Source: Chara braunii (Eukaryota; Streptophyta; Charophyceae; Charales; Characeae). Taken from it: a stretch of 22,186 nt of DNA. The position numbers and the translations under genes are program-made. The notes below the pieces were generated by a model that was not told the DNA's origin, ran no database searches, and saw only the letters and a list, made by a program, of their open reading frames with translations. Of this stretch, positions 1-9,674 are shown piece by piece. The stretch is taken from NCBI GenBank assembly GCA_003427395.1, contig BFEA01000030.1:1551282-1573467 (forward strand), written 5' to 3'. Each line of letters begins with the position of its first letter. Within the stretch, counting starts at the first letter, position 1.

Positions 1-69
<69 letters not shown>
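1..69. repeat. (AG)n dinucleotide microsatellite in 5' LTR
   Basis: Pure AG repeat from the first base to 69, truncated by the window edge. A matching tract lies at 10691-10751 in the 3' LTR, so the repeat is part of the LTR and not of the host flank. Confidence 0.97.
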
Positions 70-70
<1 letters not shown>

Positions 71-479
71 GGGATGTGGTGATGCTTCTCTTTCATCCTT
101 CTGAACAATTTTTGGTATCGGGCACAAGTCGCCCTTGTCCATTTTTTGATCGGCATCTCGGATTTTTCATTTTCTTTGTTTCCTTTCCTAGAAGACTGAT
201 GTATGGATTGTTTTCCTCCCACCCCCCTTTCTCTGTCTTTTTGAATCGGCAAATCTGATTGATTGGTTACCGGCGATCGAGCCTTGTGTGATCTCTGAGT
301 TGATTGGTCAAATAATTGTTGCATAAGGATCCTCCGATTCCTCGATTCCTTCCGTTTGTATGTAAGCTAGATGCATGCATGTTAGGTGTGATTTTGTCTG
401 TGTATGAATTATGTAAGCATGCTAGACGATTAGATGACCATCTCACTATAGAAAGATCCATCTCGCGAACCGTTGGTTT

Positions 480-1197
480 TCACCCAACTGATCGAAGGAC
501 AGGCCCCGCGCACACACGTGTAGGCTCGACCAAAGACGATCGTTGCCTACACGTGCATCCGCAAAACTTGAACTCGACCAATTTCCCGAATGGCTGGCTT
601 TCCACCCCGACTTGCAGCATGAATTTCGGCGTCCCCTTTCTTGTCACTGACCGCGAGTGTTTGAGGGATCAGAAATTCCGGGAATATTGGGAACACTCTT
701 GTTTGTCTGCACGACCCAGAGTGGAACCTCCGGTATTTCCCTACCTAACGGGGAACGAACGTATTTGCGAGTGGGACCTCAACCAGGCCTTGGGACGTAT
801 CCCCCATCTCCCCAGCTACTCTAGCCCATACACGTGTCACGTCGTCACGAAGCCCGGGATCATTATCTTAGGGACTGAATTCCCTCCCTATCACCTCATC
901 CTACCCTATCACTCCCTAACCACCATCCCCTGACTCGCAATCGCTCCTTACTGGCCCCAACCCCCGTGCTTAGAGTGTCTGCGGGACCACGAGTACCGAG
1001 CCACCGGCTTCATCCGGCGAACTCGCTCCGAGGAAGAACGACAGGCGCATAACCTCCGATTGAGGCCGGCCGCGTCGGACTCAGAGACTCACGACGTTCG
1101 ACTTCGGCAGGCGACGGACCAGCGGGATAGCCATAGCGTCCCGACGGTGCACCAGATACGACCCCCACCTGGACAACAGAACCAACGGAGGCGGTAG
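480..1197 (+). pseudogene. ORF inside the 5' LTR, unknown function
   Basis: A frame runs from about 480 (open without a clear start from 316) to TAG at 1195-1197. A single internal TGA at 931-933 replaces the TGG seen in the 3' LTR copy. The encoded protein of about 240 residues matches the frame at 11060-11778. Recognisable pieces are RECLRDQKFREYWEHSCLSA, PYTCHVV, IAPYWPQPPC followed by C-x2-C-x3-H, and FIRRTRSEEER. Upstream of about 480 the two copies differ by non-triplet indels, including an 8-base insertion in the 3' copy, so the original start is unclear. I do not recognise a domain; the Cys/His cluster could bind metal but lacks a full zinc-knuckle spacing. Differences between copies are mostly nonsynonymous, as expected for neutral decay after insertion. 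Confidence 0.5.
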
Positions 1198-1387
1198 CTC
1201 TGTTTCCCGAAGCACAAAACAGGACTGCAGTCTACGCCTACCCTCCTGCATTCGTATCCCGGAGTTTGCCGCAGGAGATCTCAGTTCCGACATGGGACTC
1301 CACCTCGACTTTCCTGAAATCCTTGGCACACCCCCTTTTTGCACTTCCAGGCCCACTCACACCCCGATCAGGAAGTCGCGCCGAGCA

Positions 1388-1540
1388 GACACGTGGCAGG
1401 CCCAGAGATTGCCAATCAGGTAGGGTATAAGGGACGATCTGACGAACAAAGGGCATCCTAGACAGAGGAACGCGCCACGACGCGACCCTATAATAACCCG
1501 GAGACTGGGGAGTAGACGGGCAGGTTGGCAGGCCGCCAAT
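1388..1540 (+). other. Leader between 5' LTR and gag, with possible primer-binding site
   Basis: Immediately after the LTR end comes TGGCAGGCCCAGAG (from 1394). It begins with the TGG that pairs with a tRNA CCA end and lies at the right place for a primer-binding site. I cannot assign the tRNA, and the site may be mutated. The gag frame is open from 1424, after TAG at 1421, to the ATG at 1541. Confidence 0.35.
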
Positions 1541-2733
1541 ATGAATGCCAACCCGACACCAAATGTTGGTGGGGCCCCAACCCCTCGAGCAGGACACCAA
1601 ATGTTGGTGGGGCCCCATCTATACCTCTTTGACCCTGCACATCATCTGGCCGGAGCATGGCTAGCCACGTTGCGTGCACAACAATACGACAATGATGAGG
1701 CGAGGATCAACATCCCCACCAAGTTGGGAGGGGATGCATACCATTGGTTTACTACTTACGTTTAGGTAGATCTCCAAACCTTCGAAAAGGACTTCTTAAA
1801 CCAATTTGATTACATCCACCCTAAGCAGGCTTTCTTCATGATTAAAGATCGAGTCCAAAAGCCCCTCGAATCTGTCGCTAAATACCGCAGTAGGTTCTAT
1901 AGGTTGTTTGTTAAGTCAGAACAGGGCGAAAATGTTAGAAAAGATTTTTTTATCGATGGGCTTCGTAGTCGAACGATGAGGGCGAAGCTGTGAAAGCAGT
2001 TTTCCCCATCAACCACACCATGCAACAGATCACGGACGTTGCAGAAGAATTGGAGAAAAAGTTTGTTGCTAGCTTCTTAGAAGGGAAAGACCACGCCAAG
2101 GAGGGGGACTCTTCGGAATTGGCCAGAGCGAAGACCGAATTAGCTCTGCTGCAAAACAAATTTGAAAACATGGCCTTCGTCTCCAGCCCCGTTACTTACC
2201 TAAGATCGATACCGGACACAACCATGGGACTGCATGGGATAGTCACACCCACGCCTCCCCCACTTGCGCCTTCCCCAGATCCCCCCACAAAACCAAGTGA
2301 GGCAAACGCCATATTGGGGCTAACTCAAATACTAGTGAGCCTAATGCAAGAAAGCAACAAAGAACAATCTGAGCATAATGCCCGGATAGAAGCCATGATG
2401 AGATCGATATGCCCTATTGTCGTCCGAGTTGCGCCCATAACACAAGCAGCAGCCCCCACTCAGGCTGTGGGTGGTGCGACGACTAATCTAGGCATCTGTT
2501 ACACGTGTCACCAGCCCGACCACCTAGCACGGGACTGCACCAACCGACCGACGCCCGTCCGGGTAGGAGCTGCCCCGGTGGCAGCAGCACTAGTGGCCAA
2601 TAGACCAGGAAGAGTAGGTACGATGGTTGAGGAGACCGAAGGAGGGCGAGTGCGATGGTTACCACCTAGGATGCTGGGAAACTTATCCCGCTTGATCAAT
2701 ACATCCCGTTGGGCTACCCAAGGTTGGGAATGA
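1541..2733 (+). pseudogene. Gag of element A (capsid-like region plus CCHC zinc knuckle), broken
   Basis: Gag packages the element RNA into cytoplasmic particles. The ATG at 1541 opens a frame with the motif AGAWLATLRAQQYDNDEA and a Trp-Phe capsid-like segment. It is stopped by TAG at 1763-1765 (a likely former CAG), then continues in the same frame to 1990. There a one-base shift moves to the frame ending at 2733. That second part has a charged helical stretch (about 2030-2170), a Pro-rich linker and one CCHC knuckle, CYTCHQPDHLARDC (2497-2538), with spacing C-x2-C-x4-H-x4-C. The order capsid, linker, knuckle is that of gypsy Gag. After the knuckle the frame runs into Arg/Gly-rich sequence and ends; the join to protease is lost among frameshifts. 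Confidence 0.85.
1555..1617 (+). repeat. 38-bp-period duplication at the start of gag, each copy with a small palindrome
   Basis: A 25-base segment at 1555-1579 recurs exactly at 1593-1617. Each contains CACCAA-ATG-TTGGTG (6-bp stem, 3-base loop) followed by GGGGCCCC. The period of 38 is not a multiple of three, so the duplication changes the reading frame near the Gag N-terminus. Confidence 0.9.
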
Positions 2734-2879
2734 TTGGAACCATCCGCCCAACAAACGAGCAACGGGAAATAGCGGAGTGGAGACCGTCCCCCGGAGAAAT
2801 GGAATCGGGTAGCCCTGCCTTTGTTACGGGAGAAATTGATGTCCTGAATATCGCATGAGCCCTGAGTCATTGAATCCCC

Positions 2880-3480
2880 TTGCCTATTGGACACCTGTTG
2901 TCCATATCAGAACAGGTGAATGAACGAATGCTGCAATATTGCAAGGCAAACCGGAAACGGTTTGCCCTCGCTAAGCAAGCAGCCATCAAAGGGAAAGCCT
3001 GCGAAGTCAAACCCGATGTCCCCAGCACCTCGGACTCGATACGGTTAGGACTCATCCGAAAAGATGATCATTTACTCCGCATTAAGGCCATTCTGTGCAA
3101 ATCCGCAGAATGTGATATAGAAGTCTGGCGAAAATGCTATTATCGACTCAGGGGCTGTGGTCCTTGCCATTTCCTTGAGGGTCGTGGAACGGGCAGGAAG
3201 AAGAAAGGATCCGATTCCGTTAGCAGAAGGACATCACCTTTTATCCGCCGACGAAGAAAAAATCAAGGTGGTAGGAAGGACGACAAATGTTGCGTTTCGA
3301 TTAGAAAAAGTTCACGCGTTGGGAGATGTCGTGGTACTAGACGTAAATACATACGATGTTCTTTTGGGATTACCAGCCCTTACCGCACTAAGAGTCAATC
3401 TCGATTTCGAAAGGCGGTCAATCATCCTTCGGAATACGGGTAGGAAACCGCACGTCATCCCGATGCACCGAACTCCTTGA
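2880..3480 (+). pseudogene. Pol of element A: linker and retropepsin-type aspartic protease, frameshifted
   Basis: The protease cleaves Gag and Pol. The upstream frame (2880 to about 3140) encodes a charged linker beginning around EQVNERMLQYCKANRKRF. The protease core is in another frame. The catalytic DSGA lies at 3145-3156, within IIDSGAVVLAI, followed by a strand-rich region and the conserved flap-distal segment YDVLLGLPAL at about 3352-3381 (the usual form is DVILGxxWL). The frame ends at TGA 3478-3480. A shift between about 3115 and 3145 separates linker and protease. The Asp-Ser-Gly triad is intact, but the protein cannot be read through. Confidence 0.75.
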
Positions 3481-4210
3481 ACTATGCTCCCTACGACCCG
3501 AAAAACTCTCCCCGGGAATGGAGAACCACTCCGTGTGATCGCCTGAAGTGGAGCCCTCAAAGAAACGGACCAAAGGGGAAAGGAACCAGAGCTGTCAAAT
3601 AGCTCCTCTGACAGCGAGGGCGAAGTGGACCAGAGATCTGGGACATGGCGCGTCAATTAATTCGCTACCCAGTTCTACAGAAAACAACGAAAACATTCGT
3701 CCTTACGAAAAGGAACCTTCAACGGACACGAGCTCTAATCTTACGGGAACCGCTCGTACAAGTATCCCCAATGACCGATTATTTGTAGCCCCCTCGGACC
3801 CTATACGAGGCCACCACCCCACTTCTCTCGAGATACAGTGACAAGAAAGCATTCTGCGACATTATAGAATTACCTCGTTCCCTGCTCTCTACAGCGAAAG
3901 AGGTCTGATTGCTGCGACAGGGCGTCGAGGATGGAGCTTTGGAACCCCCTGGGCGCGGTAACCCTTACGAACTCGGGATCAAGATCGCCGAGAAACCCAT
4001 AAGCTTGTAGGACATCGATGACGGCGTAACATCAAAAGAACACGCGGCAATCCGGGACGAAGATGCCCAAATGGTCGTCACGGTGTTCTCCTGACGGTCA
4101 GAGAACTCGTTTATTTCAGCTCCTCCACGAGGGAACGGTAGCAAAGTGGGCACGAAACAAGTGACGGTTAACATACGCAGACAGCTTTATGAACTACATG
4201 TGCCCAGTAT
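3481..4210 (+). other. Degenerate protease-RT connection of element A
   Basis: One frame is open at 3548-3841 with a hydrophilic Ser/Thr/Asn-rich product resembling a polyprotein linker. From 3842 to 4210 no frame stays open for long and I recognise nothing. By position this is the spacer between protease and reverse transcriptase. Confidence 0.5.
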
Positions 4211-5287
4211 GTGCCTGGCGAAACTCATCGACTAATCACAGATATCCTAACCGAATATCAAGGGGCGATTAGCGTCAAGGACATGGATATCGGGATGTCG
4301 TTAGTTATTCAGCACGAAATCCAAACCGGAACACACCCACCAATCCACTGCAAGCCATACCGATATTCAATCGCCGAACGAAGAACAACGTTGGAATGAA
4401 TCAGGGAATTCGAAGTTAATGGTTGGATTGAGCCAGCTACCGAACCATGGGCATTCCCCGTAGTTCTAGTTCCAAAAGAAAACGGGTCGATCCGCATATG
4501 CATCGATTATAGAAAGTTGAATGACATCACGATCAAATATGTGTACCCCCTTCCCCGGATTGATGATTTGTTGGATGCGATTGGGTGTGCTAATTATTTC
4601 AGTAAGTCTCATATTTGCCATGGGTTCCATCATATCTTAGTTAAGGAGGAGGATCGGCAAAAAATGACATTCGTATCGTTCGAAGGCACGTGGCAATGGG
4701 TTCGTTGCCCTATGGGTGTATGCAATGCACCGACTACCTTTCAGAGAGCGATGAACGTAACATTCCAGAGCTTTGTCAACAAGACCAGACTAACCCAGGG
4801 AATGATCAACCTTTGCGTCATTGTGTACATGGACGATATCATGGTGTATTCGGAATCATTTCACGGACAGGCTCAACACATTGGATGGACGCTGAGGGCG
4901 TTGCGAGATGTTGGGTTCAAGATTGCACTAGAGAAAAGTGAGTTCTTCCTTTCAGAGATCTCGTTCCTAGGGCATGTGGTGACCTGAGAGGGCTTGAGGC
5001 CAGATTCGAGAAAAGTCGAGGCAGTTCAAGAAGCTCCCACGCCTACGTCGCTAACGCAGGTTCGATCCTTTCTGGGATTGGCCTCGTACTACCGGAGGTT
5101 TATCAAGGGGTTCGCGGCGATTGCTTGGCCTCTGACAAACCTCCTACGGAAAGACCAGCCACTGAAGTGGGACGCAGAGTGCGAACAGACCTTTGTCACT
5201 TTGAAGGAGGCCCTCTCGTCCCCGCCTGTTTTGATTCGTCCCGATCCTGGTAAGCAATTCATCATCATTACAGACTGGCAGCCTTAG
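4211..5287 (+). pseudogene. Pol of element A: reverse transcriptase domain, in-frame stops
   Basis: RT copies the element RNA into cDNA. One frame carries the whole domain. It starts with an N-terminal segment with HEIQTGTHPPIHCKPYRYS, then IEPATEPWAFPVVLVPKENG, IRICIDYRKLND (ends near 4525) and a palm with YMDD at 4826-4837. Next come SEISFLGHVVT and the thumb/connection hallmark VRSFLGLASYYRRFIKGFA. The frame is cut by TGA 4397-4399, TGA 4985-4987 and TAG 5285-5287, each explainable by CGA or CAG changing by C to T. All RT signature blocks of the Ty3/gypsy type are present and the catalytic Asp pair is intact. Confidence 0.95.
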
Positions 5288-5737
5288 GCGATCTCCGCTA
5301 TTCTAGCCAAGAAGGGGAAGGGCGACCGCGAACACGTCATTGAATATGCCTCGCAAACTGTACTCGACGAAAGAAGGAACGATTTGGCCCCTCAAGGAGA
5401 ATGCTACGAGGTCGTTTAGGGAATTCAACACTTCCATCCATATCTATACGGACAGAAGTTCCTCCTCGTTACGGATCACGAACCCCTGCCGACCCTCAAG
5501 AGGCTCACTAACTATACGAGCATGATTAGGTGATGGGCTGTCCGGCTACAGGAATACGACTTCGACATCATCCATCAGAAGACGGAAAAGCACGGGAACA
5601 CTGACGGATTGACACGACTACATCGACCAAGCAAGGTGGTCAAAGGTGAAGAGATCACTCCGTGGAAGGAGTCGGAGCCAGCCAAGGGACCCCCGTACAG
5701 CGGAGTGACCATTCTCCCCCGAACCTCTAGAAAGTGA
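5288..5737 (+). pseudogene. Pol of element A: RNase H domain, in-frame stops
   Basis: RNase H removes the RNA strand of the hybrid. The frame is the same as RT. The first catalytic Asp is in IIITDWQP just before the TAG at 5285. It is followed by AISAILAKK, IEYASQTV, GECYEVV, the YLYGQKFLLVTDHEPL block (about 5438-5485) and WAVRLQEYDFDIIHQK. Stops are TAG 5417-5419, TGA 5531-5533 and TGA 5735-5737. The last lies directly before the PHD segment, which continues in the same frame, so RNase H and PHD were one open frame before decay. Confidence 0.9.
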
Positions 5738-5740
5738 CAC

Positions 5741-6214
5741 GTGGACACGATGGCGATGGGTGGAGAAGGTAATCCTAGAGGCCCCCTTTCTCCCCTCTCA
5801 TCTTCTTCTCTTCTCTCTTTGCGTGATAAATTCTGTTATTTTTGTGAAGCAATATCGCGAGTCTATTCGGTTCCTGTACGTCCTAGTGGGGAAGGGTATG
5901 TCGAGTGGGTAGACTGTGAACGGTGTGTCTCTCGGGCCCACGGCTCCTGTATCCAATACAGGAACGTGGATAAAGAATGGTTATGTCCCTTGTGTCGAAC
6001 TGATAAAATCCCGACGGAGGCTCGATTCCTCGAGGCCACGTTTGAAGAGTTGGAAAAGACACGCAAATTTCGACTGCCAGAAGTATGGACATATGTCGTT
6101 TTGGTAGCCACAGTAGTCGGGAACTCCCTCCGAGAATTCACCAAGGAAGATCGGAGGCGGGCTAACGAGAGGGTACGGGATTACCGATGGAATGACGGGC
6201 AGTTACAAAAATGA
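5741..6214 (+). pseudogene. PHD finger plus integrase N-terminal extension inside pol of element A
   Basis: This segment is in frame with RNase H upstream and the integrase zinc domain downstream. It encodes a clear C4-H-C3 finger with Cys codons at 5834, 5843, 5915 and 5924, His at 5939, and Cys at 5948, 5984 and 5993. Spacing is C-x2-C-x23-C-x2-C-x4-H-x2-C-x11-C-x2-C. The Trp two residues before the last Cys pair (WLCPLC) and EWVDCERC are PHD-like. In the PHD family such fingers read the histone H3 tail. The following region (about 6130-6214, RRRANERVRDYRWNDGQL) resembles the stretch before a gypsy integrase HHCC domain. All eight ligands are intact. The His as fifth ligand argues for PHD over RING. 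A role in target choice is inference. Confidence 0.8.
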
Positions 6215-7498
6215 AAAACTGATGGTAGTGGGATTTGGATGTCGGTGCCTCATCCGTCCATGAGGTACGACTGGGTTAAGTCGGCCCATGAAGAAACCGT
6301 CGCTCACTTTGCTGTCAAGATCACGGAGGCAGCAATTGACAAAAACGAATGGTATTGGTCCAATATCCGGGACGATGTTAAAAACTTAAATTCATCGTTA
6401 AAAATTGTCCAGTCTGCACGGCAGACAAGGCGCCGATTCAACCGCCTAGGTCGATAGTGCCTACTATATTCGAGCAGTCGTTCCAAAGGGTTAGCATGAA
6501 CATGACAAATATTGTTATGCCCCCTGGACCGTATAGCTGCAAATATTAAGTTCTTCTGGTATCCATAGATCATTTCTCGAAATGGATCGAGGCCTACCCC
6601 TGCAAAACACGACAGACGGTGGAAATTGTGTGGTATGTCAACCGTTTCCTCGGAATGCATCAAGACACCGAGGAAATCCTAACAGACAATGGGGCAAAAT
6701 TCCGAGAAAAAGTCTTAAGGAGCCTAGTCGTACACGGCGTCTCCATTCCCAATACGTCTCTCCATATGTTGCAATCGAACGAACTGGTAGAGAATGCAAA
6801 CCGGGTAATTAAGACAGTTTTGTGGTGAAATATCGTGGCTCGGGACACGAGGCCTTGGCGCGATATCGTAGACCACATCCTAGCTATCCACAGAGGGACA
6901 CCCCATGAGTCCACCGACCTGACCCCTTTTCAGCTACGGACCAATAGTCTAGCCTGCGTAGCTCTGCCAAGCTTGAACGATGGGACGACCCTTGCGTGAC
7001 GAGCCACGAGGGCAACGGTCAAGGACAAGGCTCAATGCCACTTAGAGTTAATGGAAACAACCCTCCCCCGGTTAGCCCGAAAAAGACAACTTGAAATGGA
7101 TGACCGAAATGGCCTACGACCGACAAGTCCGGAGCTATGAGGCCCGAAATGGGAACGCTAGGCCTTGGCCTCAGTATAAATTAGGGGACATAGTGCAGGT
7201 AGGGAAATGTGCTCGCCAGGGCAAGTTGGCGCCAAGACTCTCCTGGCTATTCCTCGTAGTCGATCTCGGTCCCAGCGGAGTGAACACGGTGCGGCTTGCG
7301 CCAGAGGTCTCGGGAAGCTGATCGGCTCGACCTAGCATTCGACACGTATCCTATCTTCCTCCCTTACCTCCTTCTCCGTCTCCCCCCTCGTCCACGCCGT
7401 CCCTTGATTCTGAAGAGGAAGGCGATGATCTCGAATTCAAATACTCTGATTCTCCTTCCTCTCAACCTTCGTCTTTACCTTCTCCCCCATCGCCATGA
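6215..7498 (+). pseudogene. Pol of element A: integrase with acidic Ser/Pro-rich tail, broken
   Basis: Integrase inserts the cDNA. The zinc domain has His at 6287 and 6305 (H-x5-H) and, one frame over after a shift near 6400, CPVC at 6406-6417. The core has ILTDNGAKF with the second catalytic Asp (near 6685) and a glutamate in NELVENANRVI. At the first catalytic position I read VSMNMTNI, an Asn where Asp is expected, so the triad is broken by a GAC to AAC type change. Stops occur at 6547, 6826 and 6997. After another shift the C-terminal domain appears as YKLGDIVQVGKCARQGKLAP (about 7172-7231) and the frame is stopped at 7319. Reading on, the same frame gives a Pro/Ser/acidic tail ending with TGA 7496-7498, which overlaps the next ATG. 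Confidence 0.9.
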
Positions 7499-8961
7499 GC
7501 TTTCCTATTGAGCAGGTCATTAGTGAGCGTCCAATGAGACCTGGGGGGCATATTTCGTCGATCCGACAGGTACAGCGACCACAATTGAGTCTCGATCTGC
7601 TCCGTTTTGCAACTTTCTTCAGTACGGCAACCATCCACGCGGCGGCGGAATTTCGGTTTGCACGGACCAGCGGTCAAGTGCGGGTGTTGGCTGAGGTGTC
7701 GGCTTTTCTGCGGCTGTCTCCACCAGACGTCAGCCACGTGACAGTGATCGTCGCCTTCACTGACGACCTTACAACATTGCATCCATTTATTCATACAGGC
7801 ACCCTCTGACAGTTGCGACTCTAGGCGCGGGACCTCACGACTGCGTGGGTCCAACTTTTAGCTCGGCCGGGCGATCAGATCGATTCCAACAACGACATCG
7901 ACCTCAGCCAGCTCAGACTTACTCTCACTATGCCGGAGGTTATCATCCCGAAGCTTCTTCCCTTCACGCCGCCTCAATGAACCGACACCGCCTCTCGACC
8001 TTCGGGCTCCCTTCCGATCTCCCTACCTTCTGGCAGACTGGCAGTCCACTACGGACGTCCCTCTCTCTTTTCGGATCAGGCAATTGGACGTGCCGATCCT
8101 TGACGCCGGCAAGTGGGCGGAGTGGTGGAACGCGTACGTCGCGCTCAGCTTCTGCCTTCTCGAAGTGGTGTTCCATTGGGCGGAGCCGACTGATAAGGAC
8201 GAGGAAGACGAAGTCCCCGATGTGGGCCGATGATGACATGGAGCTGTTGATAATCCAGGCGTGGAGAACGCATACGGAAGGGGAGCTGTTGGGGATTCTG
8301 TTCGGAAAGGTGAGGAACGACCATCTGGAGCTAATCCCGAGCGAAGTCCTGGTGTTCATGGCGCAACTCCTAGATGATCTGCCTCTACATATCATTTCGC
8401 GCTGTGATGAGCGGCCCACACTGGCGGCGCTCACCCGTACGTTGGTACCACATCTGTTGTGGTCCACGTGTACGGGGCTTGACCGGGACAACTACTACTA
8501 CCCCTCCTCGGGCCACTATCTGTCAGTATGTGGTCATTGATGTGACCGATCTCACCTTGTGGGATCCGATCACTCGAAGGGTGGAAGCAGAAGAAGAGGT
8601 AGATGAAGAGGAGGAAGAGAGAGAAGAGCCGAGCAAAGAAGAAGAAAAAGAAGAAAACTCGGGGGCAGAATCTGACGACCCCGATTACCACGAGTCTGAG
8701 GAGGGCAAGCTGGAAGGAAGTGAGTCAGGCGGATCGGGCAATTCCAGGCTTCCAGCGAACGGAGTGAGGAGGAAGACGAAGTCGCGGCCCAGAAGAGGCG
8801 GGAAAGGACAGAAGGAAAGCAGTCGGTGGAAGAGTCAGACGGACGCGCGACGCGGCTATTACAAGGCGACCCGGTACGCAATCCCGAGCCGCGACAAGAG
8901 GAGCTCGGAGGAGATGGCGTCTGCACCGCGGAGGGATCCAGAAGCGAACGCCGTAGAATAA
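7495..8961 (+). pseudogene. Third ORF of element A, unknown function, ATGA overlap with pol
   Basis: The ATG at 7495 shares bases with the pol stop TGA at 7496-7498, which supports this start. The reading changes frame three times: frame 1 from 7495 to about 7960, frame 2 to about 8215, frame 3 to about 8530, frame 1 again to TAA 8959-8961. The ancestral protein would be near 490 residues. Visible parts are an N-terminal region (MSFPIEQVISERPM), a Trp-rich hydrophobic segment near 8117-8172 (WAEWWNAYVALSFCLLEVV), a helical region (about 8225-8525), a run of Glu (8584-8660) and a strongly basic tail (8764-8920). I recognise no family. The acidic-then-basic tail would suit nucleic-acid or chromatin contact. 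The hydrophobic stretch could be a membrane segment, but an Env role is not supported. Confidence 0.6.
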
Positions 8962-9653
8962 GTTTTTTGCCGGCTCAATCCTCTCCACTACCGTGGCCCA
9001 CCATTCGCATACGTGGAGATGTGGGCGCTCGGGCTTCGTTATCCCTCCGTCCCCTTGATTACCTCACCCTCCATCAGATCGCAGGCTGCCCTCCGTTCCC
9101 CTCTAACTGGCATCCTTTCCCACCTTTCCTCTACCACCAACTCTACTCTACCCGCCTCATTGCCACTGTTTTCCCACACGCCACCACTCGCTCTCCCATA
9201 ACTTATTTTCCCCTCCACATCCTTCTCTTTAGCGCGGCATGGCAGGAATATAATAATATAGAGGTGTATTTCATAATCGCGGGTATCATCCCCACGGGCG
9301 AAGAGTATTAGAATTTCCTCGCCGCAATTCCCCGCACCCTTTGTACCGTCTATCCTGATTACCTCGCCTCGCTCCCTCATCAAGATCATCGTTTCCCTCG
9401 CATCCATCGCACCGTCCACCACACCCGACTCTCTGCTGGAGATCGGCAGCTCCATCGCTTTCTGCCACCTCTCACCCACGTTCACCCTCCTCCTCCCCGC
9501 CCGTCATCAGGTTACCTTTCCCCGACAATCTCTAAGATCGGAGTTCGCGGGTGCCACCTGGATGACTACCTCACTCTCATCTTACGGCCAGTGGCACATG
9601 TCGGCTCGACGTTGATCGCTGGTATTTTCCCACGAGATCGACGGATGAGTGGG
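8962..9653 (+). other. Pyrimidine-rich region with a long, once-interrupted frame
   Basis: Frame 3 is open from 8826 to 9308, stopped by TAG 9309-9311, then open again to TGA 9654-9656. The product is rich in Pro, His and Leu and has two similar pieces, LDYLTLHQIAG and LDDYLTLILRPVA, each followed some way on by an AGI-containing segment. This could be a continuation of the third ORF or a fourth ORF. But the plus strand is C/T-rich and poor in stop codons, so openness alone is weak evidence. Confidence 0.3.
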
Positions 9654-9654
9654 T

Positions 9655-9674
9655 GAGCAAGCAGGAGCTTGCTC
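9655..9674. other. Perfect 8-bp stem hairpin
   Basis: GAGCAAGC and GCTTGCTC are separated by AGGA, overlapping the TGA (9654-9656) that ends the long frame. It is a stable RNA hairpin if transcribed; its function is unknown. Confidence 0.7.

Larger units (their letters stand above)
1..1387 (+). repeat. 5' LTR of element A (partial; starts before window)
   Basis: The stretch from about 180 to 1387 matches 10755-11967 almost throughout. Shared landmarks are the segment after the (AG)n tract, the CATCTCACTATAGAA block, the ORF around 540-1197 and the end GAAGTCGCG. Similarity stops at about 1387 (GAGCA) on this side and about 11967 on the other, which sets the LTR/internal border to within a few bases. 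U3 and the promoter should lie left of base 1, judging from the TATA box in the 3' copy. The (AG)n tract sits on opposite sides of a CGGGATGTKGTG block in the two copies, so that part has been rearranged or re-expanded. Confidence 0.85.

Noticed and set aside
5741-6214. RING finger instead of PHD
   Set aside because: The histidine is the fifth ligand (C4HC3) and a Trp precedes the last Cys pair, as in PHD fingers. RING has His as the fourth ligand (C3HC4).
4211-7498. Alternative genetic code reading TGA and TAG as sense
   Set aside because: Frameshifts, a lost integrase Asp and TGG to TGA differences between the two LTRs show ordinary pseudogene decay. Stops in the LINE include TAA.
8431-8926. 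Minus-strand Phe/Leu/Ser-rich frames
   Set aside because: Antisense shadow of the acidic and basic tail of the third ORF.
9039-9485. Minus-strand frame with Glu/Gly/Arg-rich product
   Set aside because: It lies opposite a C/T-rich segment, has no recognisable motif and runs against the element's orientation.
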